Source: Scylla paramamosain
Lineage: Eukaryota > Arthropoda > Malacostraca > Decapoda > Portunidae
Direction: 5' to 3'
Assembly: GCF_035594125.1 (NCBI RefSeq)
Contig: NC_087197.1
Location: 8,974,110 to 9,038,109 of the forward strand
Length of the DNA: 64,000 nucleotides
In this document: positions 36,818-47,930 of the stretch, one piece after another
Layout of the letters: every line of letters begins with the position of its first letter
Position numbering within the stretch: the first letter of the stretch is position 1
Made by a program: the position numbers and the translations under genes
Notes under the pieces: model-generated
What the model was told of the DNA's origin: nothing
Database searches by the model: none
What the model saw: only the letters and a program-made list of their open reading frames with translations

Positions 36818-39800
36818 TCTTTTAAGTGTTTGTGAGCGTGTTACGCAATAAAGCCCTAAATGAATTGGCAATCACATTACATGGGAATAAAACCAAATTT
36901 TACCAAGAACTTACCTTTAGGTGTTTTTGAGCTCCTTATGTACCAAAACGCTAAAACGCATGCAAAATACATTTTATGGAGAAACAGAATAACATTACAA
37001 AATACATGTATTTTTAGTGTTTTTGATCATGTTATGTATAAAAACGCTTAAATACATTTAAAGAACCTTATTTTTGGGAAACGAAAGAACATTACGAGAA
37101 ACGTGTATTATGAGTGATTTTTAATTTCCTTCAGTACCAAAAAGCTAAAACCCACAAATAACACTCTTTAGAAAAATAAATAGATAAAAAAAAAATGGGA
37201 TTTTTTGGGGGGGTTATTCATCTTCATAGGTACCGAGATGCTAAAATTCTGCCAAAATTCACGGAATTTATGTGGAAAAAAGAATATTATCATAGAAGTT
37301 AATTATAGCTTTTTTTCGGATTATTATGTACCAAATGCATGCAAAGCCACCTATATAAGGAAGTTAAAGGACTTTACCAGAAACCTGTCTTTTCAGTGTT
37401 TTTCAGCATGTTAGGCACCAAAACGATAAATAATATGGAAATCAGTCAATATGTGAAACCAAAAGAAAATTACTGAAAACGTGTCTTTTCAATGTTTTAC
37501 TTAGAAAAACTCTAAAGCGGATTTATATCCTATATGAAGAAATAGAATAACATTACCAAAAAGATATATTTTGAATGTTTTTGAGCTTGTTACCTACAAA
37601 AAAATACAAAAAATCGATGTAAAGCGAAAACTACCATCATTTGGGAAAAAAAAAAATGGCATTACCAGAGAAGTGTCTTTTGAGTGTTTTTCAGCGTGAT
37701 ATGCAACAAATCACTAAAAAGCAGAACGATCACATTACATGGGAATAATCCCAACTTTTACGAAGAATTTGCCTTTAAGTGTTTTTTAACCCCTTATATA
37801 CCAAACCGCTAAAACGCATGCAAAACAAACTTTACGGAGAAACAGAATAACATTACCAAAAACATGCATTTTCAGTGTTTTTTGATCATGTTACCTATAA
37901 AAACGCTAAAGTACATGCAAAGAACATTATGTTTGGGAAGCAAAAGGACATTACAAGAAACGTGTATTATGAGTGTTTTTTTTTAAGTTCCTTAAGTACC
38001 AAAAAGCAAAAACCCACAAAAAACACTCTTTATTTAGAAAATTAAAAAAAAAAATAATAATAAAATAAAATAAATATGATTTTTTATTTTTTTGTAATTC
38101 ATATTCATAGGTACTGAGATGCCAAAATTCTGGGAAAAGTCAGGGCAATTATGTGATAAAAGAATATTATCAAAAAATTTAATTTCAACTTTTTTTTTTT
38201 CGAACTGTTATGTACCAAACCCTAAAGTGCATCCAAAGCTTCCTATATGAGGAAATTAAACGACCTTAAAAGAAATCTGTCTTTTGAGTGTTTTTCAGAA
38301 TTTTAGGCACCAAAACGATAAATAAATAACTCACTTTATATGGGAATCACTTTTATATGGGAAAAAAACCTACTGAAAACGTGTCTTCTCAGTGTTTTAC
38401 GTAGAAAAACGCTAAAACGGATGCAAACTAACCAATATAAAAAAAAATAAAAAAAACATGACTAAAAAGGTATGTTTTGAGTGTTTTTGAGCTTATTACC
38501 TACAAAAAACGCAAAAAATTGATGCAAAGCACTCTATATTAGGAAATAAATGGACATTGCAAGAAAAGTATATAATGAGTGTTTTATAGTTCAAAAGAAC
38601 CAAAAGGCAAAAAACGCAAAAACTTGCGGATATGGAGAAGTTTCTTAGATACCAAAATGCTTAAACTCATGAATAACATTCCTAATTGAGAAACAGAACA
38701 ACCTTACTAAATGCGTGTATTTTGAGAGCTTGTCACATTCTTAGTTACCAAAACCCCAAATTGCATGCGAAACCAGCTTTATGTGAGAAAAAAATGACAT
38801 TACGAGAAAAATGTCTTTTGAGTGTTTTTGAGCCTGATAGGCAATAAAGCACTAAAAAGCGGGGCAATCACATTATATTTCAATAAAACCAATCAATCAA
38901 TCAAATCAAGAATTTGCCTTTAACTGTTTTTTAGCTCCTTATATACTAAACCGCTAAAACGCATGCAAAACAAACTTTATGGAGAACCAGAATAACATTA
39001 CCAAAAAGATGTATTTTGAGTGTTTTTGATAATGTTATCTATAAAAACGCTTAAATACATGCAAAGAACCTTATGTTTGGGAAACGTAAGGACATTACGA
39101 GAAATGTGTATTATGAGTGTTTTTAAGTTCTTTAACTACCAAAGAGCTAAAACCCACAAATAACAAAAAAAATAAATAAAATAAAATAAAATAAATAAAT
39201 GAAAGGTTTTTCTTTTCTTTTTTTGTTATTCACCTTCTTAGGTACCGAGATGCAAATATTCCGGGAAAAATTAGGGCAATTGTATGATAAGACAATATTA
39301 TATAAAAAAAAAAAGTTGATATTAGCTTTTTTTCGGACTGTTATGTACCAAATACTAAAGTGCACTCAAAGCCTCCCAAATGAAGAAATTAAACGACCTT
39401 ACCAGAAATCTGTGTTTTGAGTGTTTTTCAGCATGTTAGGCACCAAAACGATAAATAATATGGAACTCACTCTATATGGCAAACCAAAACAAAATTACTG
39501 GAAACGTGTCTTCTCAGTGTTTTACGTAGAAAAACGCTAAAACGGATGGAAACCAACAAATATCAAGAAGTAGAAAAACATTACCAAAAAGGTGTATTTT
39601 AAATGTTTTCGATGTTGTTACCTAAAAAAAAAAAAAACGCGAAAATTGATACAAAGCACTCTATATTGGAAAACAAAGGGACATTGCGAGAAAAGTGTAT
39701 AATGAATGTTTTATAGTTTAAAAGAACCACTAGGCAAAAAACGCAAAAACTCGTGTATATGGAGAAGTTTCCTAGATACCAAAATGCTGAAACTCCTGAA

Positions 39801-42800
39801 TAACACTCTTAATTGAGAAACAGAACAACTTTTCTAAATGCGTGTTTTTTGAGTGCTTTTCACATTCTTAGTTACCAAAATCCCAAATTGCATGCGAAAC
39901 CAGCTTTATGTGGGAAAAAAAATGACATTACCATAAAAGTGTCTTTTGAGTGTTTTTGAGCTTGATAGGCAATAAAGCACTAAAAAGCATTGCAATCACT
40001 TTACATGGCAATAAAATCAATTTTTACCAAGAACTTGCCTTTAAGTGTTTTGAGCTCCTTATATACCAAAACGCTAAAACGCATGCAAAACACACTTTAT
40101 GGAGAAAGAGAATAGCATTACCAAAAACATATATTTTGAGTGTTTTTGATCATGTTACCAATAGAAACGCTTAAATACATGCAAAGATCCCTATTTTTAG
40201 GAAATTAAAGGACATTGCGAGAAACGTGTATTACGAGTGTTTTTAAGATCATTATTTATGAAAAAGCTAAAAGCCACAAATAACACTCTTTATTGAGAAA
40301 AAAATAAATAAATAAAAAAATACGATATTTTTTTCTTTCTTTTTCATCTTCACAGGTACCGAGATGCCAAAATTTGGCCAAAATTCAGGAAATTATGTGA
40401 AATAAGAACATTATCAAAAAAATTAAATTTAGCTGGTTTTTTTTTCGTACTGTTATGTACCAAACCCTAAAGTGCATGCAAAGCCACCTATATGGAGAAA
40501 TTAAACGTCTTTGCCAAAAAACTGTCTTATGAGTGTTTTTCAACTTGTTAGGCACCATAACGGTAAATAACATGCAAGTCACTCTATATGGGAATCTAAA
40601 ACAAAATTACTGAAAACGTGTCTTTTCGGTGTTTTACGTAGAAAAACGCTAAAATGGATGCAAACCAACCAATAGGAAGAAATAAAATAACATTACCAAA
40701 AAGGTACATTTTGAGTGTTTTTGACCTTGTTACCTACAAAAAACGCGAAAATGGATCCAAAGCACTCGCTATTGGGAAACAAAAGGACATTACGAGAAAC
40801 GTGTATAATGAGTGTTTTATTATTTTTGAGCAAAAGAACTTGTGGTTCACAAGAACCACAAGGCAAAAAGCGCAAAAACTCGTGCATATAAAGAAGTTTC
40901 TTTGATACCAAAATGCTTAAACTCTTGAATAACAATATTAAATGAGAAACAGAACAACCTTACCAAATGCGTGTATTTTGAGTGTTTTTCACATTCATAG
41001 TTAGAAAAACCCGAAAGAGCACGCGAAACTATGTTGGAAAAAAATGACATTACTAAAAGTGTCTTTTGAGTGTTTTTGAGCGTGTTAGACAATAAATCAC
41101 AAAAAAAAAAAAAACAGGGCAATCACATTAAATGGGAATAAAACCAACTTTTACCAAGAACTTGCCTTGTGTTTTTGACCTCCTTACAAACCAAAATGCT
41201 AAAACGCATGCAAAAAACTCCTTTATGGAGATGCAGAATAACATTACTAAAAACAGGTGTTTTAAGTGTTTTTGATCATGTTACCTACAAAAACTCTTAA
41301 ATACATGCAAAGAACTTTATGTTTGGGAAACGAAAGGACATTACGAGAAACGTGTATTAGGACCGTTTTTAAGTTCCTTAAGTACCAAAACGTTAAAACC
41401 CACAAATAACACTCTTTATAGAAAAAAAAATAAAATAAAAATAGCTTTTTTTTATATTGATTTTCATTGGTACCAAGATGCCAATATTCTGCCAAAATTC
41501 AGGGAATTTATCTGGAAAAAAGAACATTATCAAAAAAAGTTAATTATAGCTCTTTTTCGGATTTTTATGTACCAAACTCTAAAGTGCATGCCACCTATAT
41601 AAGGAAGTTAAACGACTTTACCAGAAACCTGTCTTTTCAGTGTTTTTCAGCATGTTAGGCACCAAAACGATAAATAATATGGAAGTCAGTCAATATGTGA
41701 ATCCAAAACAAAATTACTGAAGACAAGTCTTTTCAGTGTTTTACGTAGAAAAACGCTAAACGGATGCAAACCAACAAATATGAAGAAATAGAATAACATT
41801 ACCAAAAAGTGTTTTTGAGCTTTTTACCTACAAAAAACGCGTAAATATTTGGAAAGCACTCTATATTGGGAAGCAAAAGGACATTTAGAGAAACGTGTAT
41901 AATGATTGTTTTATAGTTTCACAAGAACCACAAGACAAAAAACGCAAAAACTCGTGTATATAGAGAAGTTTCTTATATACCAAAACGCTAAAACTCATGA
42001 ATAGCACTTTTAATTGAGAAACAGAACTACCTTACCAAATGTGTGTATTTTGAGTGTTTTTCACATTCTTAGTTACGAAAATCCCAAATTACATGTGAAA
42101 CTAGCTTCATGTGGGAAAAAAAATGACATTATCTGAAAAGTGTCTTTTGAGTGTTTTTGAGCGTGATATGTAACAAAGCACTAAAAAGCAGAATAATCAC
42201 ATTAAATAGGAATAAAACCAACTTTTACGAAGAACTTGCCTTTAAGTGTTTTTAACTCCTTACATACCAAAACGCTAAAACGCATGCAAAACACCCTTTA
42301 TGGAGAAACAGAATAACATTACCAAAACATGTATTTTGTGTTTTTGATCATGTTACCTATAAAAACGCTTAAATACATGCAAAGAACCCTATGTCTGTGA
42401 AACGAAAGGACATTACGAAAATCGTGTATTATGATTATTATTAAGTTCCTTAAGTACCAAAAAACTAAAACCCACAAATAGAGAAAAAATAAAAAACTAA
42501 AAAAAATAGATTTTTCTTTATTCATCTACATAGGTATAAAGATTTCAAAATTCAGGCAAAATTAAGCGAAATTATGTAAAAAAAACATTATAAAAGAAAT
42601 TTAACTTTTTTCCGGAATTATGTACCAAACCCAGAAGTGCATGCAAAGCCACCTATATGGGGAAATTACACGAATTTACCAGAAATCTGTCTTTTGAGTG
42701 TTTTTCAGCAATTTCAACATTACTGAAAACGTGTCTTTTCAGTGATTTACGAAGAAAAACGCTAAAACGGATGCAAACCAACCAATATGAAGAAATAGAA

Positions 42801-43219
42801 TAACATTACCAAAAAGATATATTTTGAGAGATTTTCAGCTTGTTACCTACAAAAAAGGCGAAAATGGATGGAAAGCACTCTATATTGGGAAACAAAAGAA
42901 CATTACGTGAAACTTGTATAATGAGTGTTTTATAATTTCACAGGAACCAAGGCAAAAAACGCAAAAACTCGTGTATATAGAGAAGTTTCTTACATACCAA
43001 AATGCTGAATACATGAATAACACTTTTAATTGAAAGATAGGACTACCTTACCAAATGTGTGTATTTTGAGTGTTTATGTGGGAAAAAAATGACATTACCA
43101 GAAAAGTGTCTTTGAGTGTTTTTGAGCGTGTTAGGCAATAAAGCACTAAAAAGCAGGGCAATCACATTACATGGGAATAAAACCAACTTTTACGAAGAAC
43201 TTGCCTTTTATTGTTTTTG
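36817..43219 (-). repeat. Satellite array, - orientation (first reversed domain, right part)
   Basis: From 36,817 to about 40,790 the array mirrors 20,870-23,663, with matching private variants such as aagatcattatttatg at 40,247-40,262 and gcaataaagcccta at 36,844-36,857. From about 40,790 to 41,400 it instead matches the reverse of about 9,660-10,280. A hairpin M9 is at 40,839-40,862. The 41,860-43,080 part is a reversed type III segment (cagcaatttcaac at 42,707-42,719) resembling 32,118-33,163. M3 units appear as taaa-rich tracts near 38,040-38,070 and 39,168-39,200. Confidence 0.85.
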
Positions 43220-44587
43220 ACACGCATTTAGTAAGGTTGTTCTGTTTCTTAATTAAGAGTGTTATTTATGAGTTTCAGCATTTTAGTATTTAGGAAGCTT
43301 TTCCATATACACGAGTTTTTGCGTTTTTCGCCTTGTGGTTTTTTTGAACTATAAAACACTTATTATACACTTTTCTTGCAATGTCGTTTTCTTTCCCAAT
43401 ATAGAGTGTTTTGCATCAATTTTCGCGTTTTTTGTAGGTAAAAAGCTCAAAAACACTCAAAATATACCTTTTTGGTAACGTTTTTCTATTTCTTGATATT
43501 GGTTGATTTCCATCCGTTTTAACGTGTTTCTACGTAAAACACTGAGAAGACACGTTTTCAGTAACTTTGTTTTGGATTCCTATATAGAGTGAGTTCCTTA
43601 ATATTTATCGTTTTTGTGCCCAACATGCTAAAAAACACTAAAAACTAAGATTTCTAGTAAGGTCATTTAATTTTGCATGCACTTTAGGGTTTGGTATATA
43701 ACACTCCGAAAAAAAAGCTGAAATTAACTTTTTTGATAATATTCTTTTATCACATAATTGCCCTGAATTTTCCCAGAATTTTGGTATCTCTGGCATTATA
43801 TTTCTGGAATTTTGGCATTTGGCACCTTTGAAGATGAATAACAAAAAAAAAATATTTATTTTATTTTTTTATTTATTTTTTTTCATTTTTTTTTAAATAA
43901 ACAGTGTTATTTGTGTGTTTTAGCTTTTTGGTACTTAAGGAACTAAAAAAAACACTCATAATACACGCTTCTCGTAATTTCCTTTTGTTTCCCAAACATA
44001 ATGCTCTTTGATTGTACTTAAGCGTTTTAAAGATAACATGATCAAAACCACTAAAAATACATGCTTTTGGTATATGTTATTCTGTTTCTCTATAAAGTTT
44101 GTTTTCCATGCGTTTTAGCGGTTTGGTATATAAGGGGTTAAAAATTTCTTCGTAAAAGTTGGTTTTGTTCTCATGTAATATGATCGTTCTTATTTTTAGT
44201 ACTTTGTTCCATATCACGCTGAAAAACACTCAAAAGACACTTTTCTGGTAATATCATTTTTTTTCCCACATGAAGCTAGTTTCGCATGTAATTTGGCATT
44301 TTCGTAACTAACGATGGGAAAAACACTGAAAATACACAATTTGGTAAGGTAGTTCTGTTTATCTATTAAAAGTGTTATTCATGTATTGATTCATTTTGGT
44401 ATGTAAGAAATTTCCCTATATATACGAGTTTTTGCGTTTATTGCCTTGTGGTTCTTTTAAAACTATAAAACACTTATTATACACGTTTCTCGTAATGTCC
44501 TTTTGTTTCGTAATATAGAATGCTTTACATTCATTTTTGCATTTTTTGTAGGTAACAAGCTCAAAAACACTCAAAATATATATTTTT
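43219..44587 (+). repeat. Satellite array, + orientation, type II segment before the fold-back
   Basis: It begins with the recurrent inversion junction (gttttt then gacacgcatttagtaag) but, unlike the short blocks, continues from M1 through M2-M11. M2 holds a private duplication with the repeated phrases ggcattatatttctgg and ggcatttggcacc (43,793-43,827). The same variant occurs in reverse at 61,780-61,815, so the two segments are inverted copies. The block ends in M11 at a T-run where orientation flips. Confidence 0.8.
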
Positions 44588-44915
44588 TTTCAGCATGTTA
44601 GGCACCAAAACGATAAATCATTTGGAAGTCAGTCAATATATGAATCCAAAAGAAAATTACTGAAAACGTGTCTTTTCAGTGTTTTACGTAGAAAATCGCT
44701 AAAGCGGATACAAACCATCCTATATGAAGAAATAGAATAACATATTCTATTTAGAATAACATATTCTATTTCTTCATATAGGATGGTTTGTATCTGCTTT
44801 AGCGATTTTCTACGTAAAACACTGAAAAGACACGTTTTCAGTAATTTTCTTTTGGATTCATATATTGACTGACTTCCAAATGATTTATCGTTTTGGTGCC
44901 TAACATGCTGAAAAA
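44586..44915. repeat. Near-perfect fold-back palindrome, about 165-bp arms
   Basis: Bases 44,586-44,750 are the reverse complement of 44,751-44,915 with essentially no spacer. The pairing rule is position sum 89,501. By eye there is one mismatch in the body of the arms (gcggata against atctgc) and a small mismatched bubble near the centre (44,740-44,742 with 44,759-44,761). Each arm holds M12 and most of M11. A single strand could form a hairpin and the duplex a cruciform. The much higher arm identity than that between ordinary monomers shows a recent event, or an assembly or read fold-back artefact. Confidence 0.9.
44734..44771 (+). repeat. 19-bp tandem duplication at the palindrome centre
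   Basis: The 19-mer agaataacatattctattt occurs twice in direct tandem, at 44,734-44,752 and 44,753-44,771, exactly across the palindrome's axis. Such a short duplication at a fold-back centre fits template switching during replication or repair. Confidence 0.9.
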
Positions 44916-45502
44916 CAATGAAAAGAGGTTTCTGGTAAAGTCGTTTAACTTCCCTATATAGGTGGCTTTGCATGCTGTTTAGGGTTTGGTACATAAAAAT
45001 CCGAAAAAAAGCTATAATTAACTTATATGATAATGTTCTTTTTTCCACATAAATTCCCTGAATTTTGGCAGAATTTTGGCATCTCGGTACCTATGAAGAT
45101 GAATAACAAAAAAAAAATCCCATTTTATTATTTTTTTATTCATTATATATTTTTTTTCTAAAGAGTGTTATTTTTTAGTTTTAGCTTTTTGGTACTGAAG
45201 GAACTTAAAAATCACCCATAATACACGTTTCTCGTGGTTCTTTCTTTTCCTAAACATAAGGTTCTTTGCATGTATTTAAGCGTTTTTATAGATAACATGA
45301 TCAAAAACACTCAAAATACATGTATTTGGTAATGTAATTCTGTTTCTCCATAAAATGTATTTTGCATGAGTTTTAGCGTTTTGGTACGTAAGGAGCTCAA
45401 AAACACTTAAAGGAAAGTTTTTTGGTAAAATTTGGTTGTATTCCCATGTAATGTGATTGTTCTGGCTTTTAATGGTTTATTCCGTCCAAAACCTGAAAAG
45501 AC
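44916..45502 (+). repeat. Satellite array, + orientation, between the palindrome and inverted block 4
   Basis: M1 (ggtggctttgcatgctg), M2, M3, M4, M5 and M6 run in order, ending in a damaged M7 at the inverted block. The segment mirrors 60,790-61,390. Confidence 0.8.
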
Positions 45503-45952
45503 ATACAAAGCGTCCCATATGAGGAAATTAAAGACCTTACCAGAAATCTGTCTTTTGAGTGTTTTTCAGCATGTTAGGAACCAAAACGATAAATAATAAG
45601 GAACTCACGCTATGTGGTAATCCAGAAGAAAATTAGGGAAAACGTGTCTTTTTCAGTGTTTTACGTAGAAACACGCTAAAACTGATACAAACCAACCAAT
45701 ATCAAGCACAAAAACATTACCAAAAATGTATATTTTGAGTGTTTTTGAGCTTGTTACCTACAAAAAAAACGGGAAAATGGATACAAAGCACTCTATATTG
45801 GGAAACAAAGGGACATTGCGAGAAAAGTGTATAATAAATGTTTTATGGTTCAAAAAAACCACAAGGCAAAAAACGCAAAAACTCGTGTATATGCTGAAAC
45901 TCATGAATAACACTCTTAATTGAGAAACAGAGCAACTTTACTAAATGCGTGT
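45502..45952 (-). repeat. Inverted half-HOR block, copy 4
   Basis: This is the same reversed M1-to-M8 content, with the short M9 (gtgtatatgctgaaac). The left junction is agacatacaaagcgtccc and the right junction is gcgtgtc joined to aaaaacactaaaaggc. Confidence 0.85.
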
Positions 45953-46824
45953 CAAAAACACTAAAAGGCAAGTTCTTCGTAAAAGTTGGTTTTATTCCCA
46001 CGTAATGTGATTGCCCTGCTTTTTAGTGTTTTATTGCCTAACACGCTTAAAAACACTCAAAGACACTTTCCTGGTAATGTCATTTTTTTCCCACATAAAG
46101 CTAGTTTCGCATGGAATTTGGGGTTTTGGTAACTAAGAATGTAAAAAACACTTAAAATACACGCATTTAGTAAGGTTGTTCTGTTTCTTGATTACGAGTG
46201 TTATTCATGAGTTTCAGTATTTTGGTATTTTAGAAACTTCTCCATATAGTCGAGTTTTTGCGTTGTTTGCCTTGTGAATCTGGTGAAACTACAAAACACT
46301 CATTATACACGTTTCTCGTTATGTCCTTTTTTTTTTCCTTATATAGAGTGCTTTGCATATATTTTCGCGTTTTTTTTTATGTAACAAGCTCAAGAAAACA
46401 CAAAATATATTTTTTGGTAATGTTATTGTATTTCTTCATATTGGTTGGTTTGCATCCGTTTTAGCGTTTTTCTACGTATATCTTTTAAAAGACACGTTTC
46501 CAGTAATTTTGTTTTGGATTTCCATATAGAGTGACTTTCATATTATTTATCGTTTTGGTGCCTAACATGCTTTTTGGTGCCTTTTGCCTCCCAATATAGA
46601 GTGGTTTCCATCCATTTTCGCGTTTTTTGTAGGTAACAATTTCAAAAACACTCAAAATATACATTTTTGGTAATGTTATTCTATTTCTATATTTTGTTTG
46701 GTTTCCATCCGTCTTAGCGTTTTCTACGTAAAACACCAAAAAGACACGTTTTCAGTAATTTTGTTTTGGATTCCCATATAGACTGACTTCCTTGGGTTTT
46801 ATCGTGTTGGTTCCTAACATGCTG

Positions 46825-46919
46825 AAAAACCCTCATAAGACAGATTTCTGGCAAAGACGTTTAATTTCCCCATATAGGTGGCTTTGCATGCAATTTAGGG
46901 GTTTGATACATAACAGTCC
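46825..46919 (+). repeat. Monomer M1 (95 bp)
   Basis: Diagnostic parts are cataagacagatttctgg, ataggtggctttgcatgc and a gatacataacagtcc end. It resembles M7 (cactcaaaagaca, tttctggtaa, cccacataaag). In type II HORs the core reads ggaggc instead of ggtggc. Confidence 0.8.
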
Positions 46920-47020
46920 AAAAAAAAAAGCTAAATGTAACTTTTTTGATGATGTTTTTTTTATATAATTTCCTGAACTTTGCCCGAATTTTGGCACCTC
47001 CTTACCTGTGAAGATGAATA
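46920..47020 (+). repeat. Monomer M2 (101 bp)
   Basis: This is the most diverged monomer. It starts with an A-run in place of the aaaaacactc box and has lost the gcatgc core. Diagnostic parts are cttttttgat, tttcctgaactttgccc and attttggcacctc; most other copies read catctcggtacc. It aligns loosely with M8. Confidence 0.75.
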
Positions 47021-47122
47021 AGAATGAAAAAAAAATATCGTATTTTTGTATTTATTTATTTATTTTTTTCTCAATAAAGAGTGTAATTTGTGGCTTTTAG
47101 CTTTTTCGTACTTAATGAACTT
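47021..47122 (+). repeat. Monomer M3 (102 bp) with TTTA microsatellite
   Basis: The front half is an A-run followed by a T/TTTA tract of variable length. The back half is conserved (caataaagagtgtaatttg, tagctttttcgtacttaatg). It is the main source of length differences between HORs. M9 looks like the back half of this monomer. Confidence 0.75.
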
Positions 47123-47219
47123 AAAAACACTCATAATACACGTTTCTCGTAATGCCCTTTTGTTTCCCAAAAATAGGGTTCTTTGCATGTATTTAAGCGT
47201 TTTTATTGGTAACATAATC
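47123..47219 (+). repeat. Monomer M4 (97 bp)
   Basis: Diagnostic parts are aaaaacactcataatacacg, tttctcgtaatg, ctttgcatgtatttaagcg and ggtaacataatc. It is clearly related to M10 (cattatacacgtttctcg). Confidence 0.8.
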
Positions 47220-47315
47220 AAAAACTCTCAAAATACATGTTTTTGGTAATGTTATTCTGTTTCACCATCAAGTGTATTTTGCATGCATTTTAGTGTTTTG
47301 GTATATAAGGAGCTT
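47220..47315 (+). repeat. Monomer M5 (96 bp)
   Basis: Diagnostic parts are aaatacatgtttttggtaat, gttattctgtttcacc and a gcatgcattttagtg core (gcatgcgttttagcg in most copies). It is clearly related to M11. Confidence 0.8.
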
Positions 47316-47410
47316 AAATACACTTAAAAGCAAGTTCTTGTTAAAAATTGGTTTTATTTCAATGTAATGTGATTGCCCTGCTTTTTAGTGCTTTATTGCC
47401 TAAAACGCTC
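47316..47410 (+). repeat. Monomer M6 (95 bp)
   Basis: Diagnostic parts are caagttcttgttaaaaattg, tgattgccctgctttttag and attgcctaaaacgctc. The central and end parts match M12 (ttcccatatag..., ggtgcctaacatgctg in most copies). It is the right-hand partner at all eight recurrent inversion junctions. Confidence 0.8.
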
Positions 47411-47505
47411 AAAAACACTCAAAAGACATTTTTCTGGTAATGTCATTTTTTCCCACATAAAGCTGGTTTCGCATGCAATTTGGGGTTTTGGTAACTAAGG
47501 ATGTG
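47411..47505 (+). repeat. Monomer M7 (95 bp)
   Basis: Diagnostic parts are aaaagacatttttctggtaa, cccacataaagctggtttcg and gtaactaaggatgtg. It is related to M1 and is cut at agacatg in the second recurrent inversion junction. Confidence 0.8.
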
Positions 47506-47600
47506 AAAAGCACTTAAAATACACGCATTTAGTAAGATTGTTCTGTTTCTCAATTGAAAGTGTTGTTCCAGAGTTTCAGCATTTTGGAATATAAGAAACC
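47506..47600 (+). repeat. Monomer M8 (95 bp)
   Basis: Diagnostic parts are acacgcatttagtaagattg, ctgtttctcaattgaaag and gagtttcagcattttgg. This copy has the ttgttccagag variant that counts HORs inside the superunits (see findings). The recurrent inversion breakpoint lies in its first bases. Confidence 0.8.
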
Positions 47601-47652
47601 TCTATATACACGAGTTTTTGAGTTTTTTGCCTTGTAGTTCTTGTGAAATTAT
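47601..47652 (+). repeat. Short monomer M9 (52 bp)
   Basis: About half a monomer: tctatatacacgagtttttg, then ttttttgccttgtagttctt. It lacks the start box and gcatgc core. Its end (gttcttgtgaaattataaaa) resembles the end of M3, so it is probably a 5'-deleted M3-like unit. Confidence 0.75.
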
Positions 47653-47748
47653 AAAACACACATTATACACGTTTCTCGTAATGTCCTTTTGCTTCCCAAT
47701 ATAGAGAGCTTTCCATCTATTTTCGCGTTTTTTGTAGGTAACAATTTC
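47653..47748 (+). repeat. Monomer M10 (96 bp)
   Basis: Diagnostic parts are cattatacacgtttctcg, cccaatatagagagc, ttccatctattttcgcg and gtaggtaac. It pairs with M4 in the hexamer duplication. Type II copies read cttttctcgcaatgtcc and catcaattttcgcg. Confidence 0.8.
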
Positions 47749-47844
47749 AAAAACACTCAAAATATACCTTTTTGGTAATGTTATTATATTTCTTCATAAT
47801 GGTTGGTTTGCATCCGTTTTAGCGTTTTTCTTCGTAAAACACCG
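47749..47844 (+). repeat. Monomer M11 (96 bp)
   Basis: Diagnostic parts are aaatatacctttttggtaat, atggttggtttgcatccg and agcgtttttcttcgtaaaac. It pairs with M5. Type II copies read cttgatattgg. Confidence 0.8.
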
Positions 47845-47930
47845 AAAAGACACGTTTTTAGTAATATTCTTTTGGATTCCCATATAGATTGACTTCCATA
47901 TTATTTATCGTGTTGGTTCCTAAGATGCTG
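47845..47930 (+). repeat. Monomer M12 (86 bp)
   Basis: Diagnostic parts are aaaagacacgtttttagtaa, ttggattcccatatagattg and ttatttatcgtgttgg. It pairs with M6 and lacks about 10 bp at its front. Type II copies read gagttccttattatttatcg. Confidence 0.8.

Larger units (their letters stand above)
46825..47930 (+). repeat. Reference 1,106-bp HOR (12 monomers)
   Basis: This is the cleanest complete HOR. Monomer starts are M1 46,825; M2 46,920; M3 47,021; M4 47,123; M5 47,220; M6 47,316; M7 47,411; M8 47,506; M9 47,601; M10 47,653; M11 47,749; M12 47,845. Ten monomers are 95-102 bp, M9 is 52 and M12 is 86. M1-M6 and M7-M12 match pairwise in order (clearest for M1/M7, M4/M10, M5/M11, M6/M12). The HOR is therefore best read as a duplicated hexamer in which M9 lost the front half of its M3-like partner. 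Confidence 0.85.

Noticed and set aside
44629..45048. Longest open frame of the window, 139 residues on the minus strand
   Set aside because: It runs through the fold-back palindrome and four satellite monomers. Its length comes from the repeat, and it has no recognisable domain.
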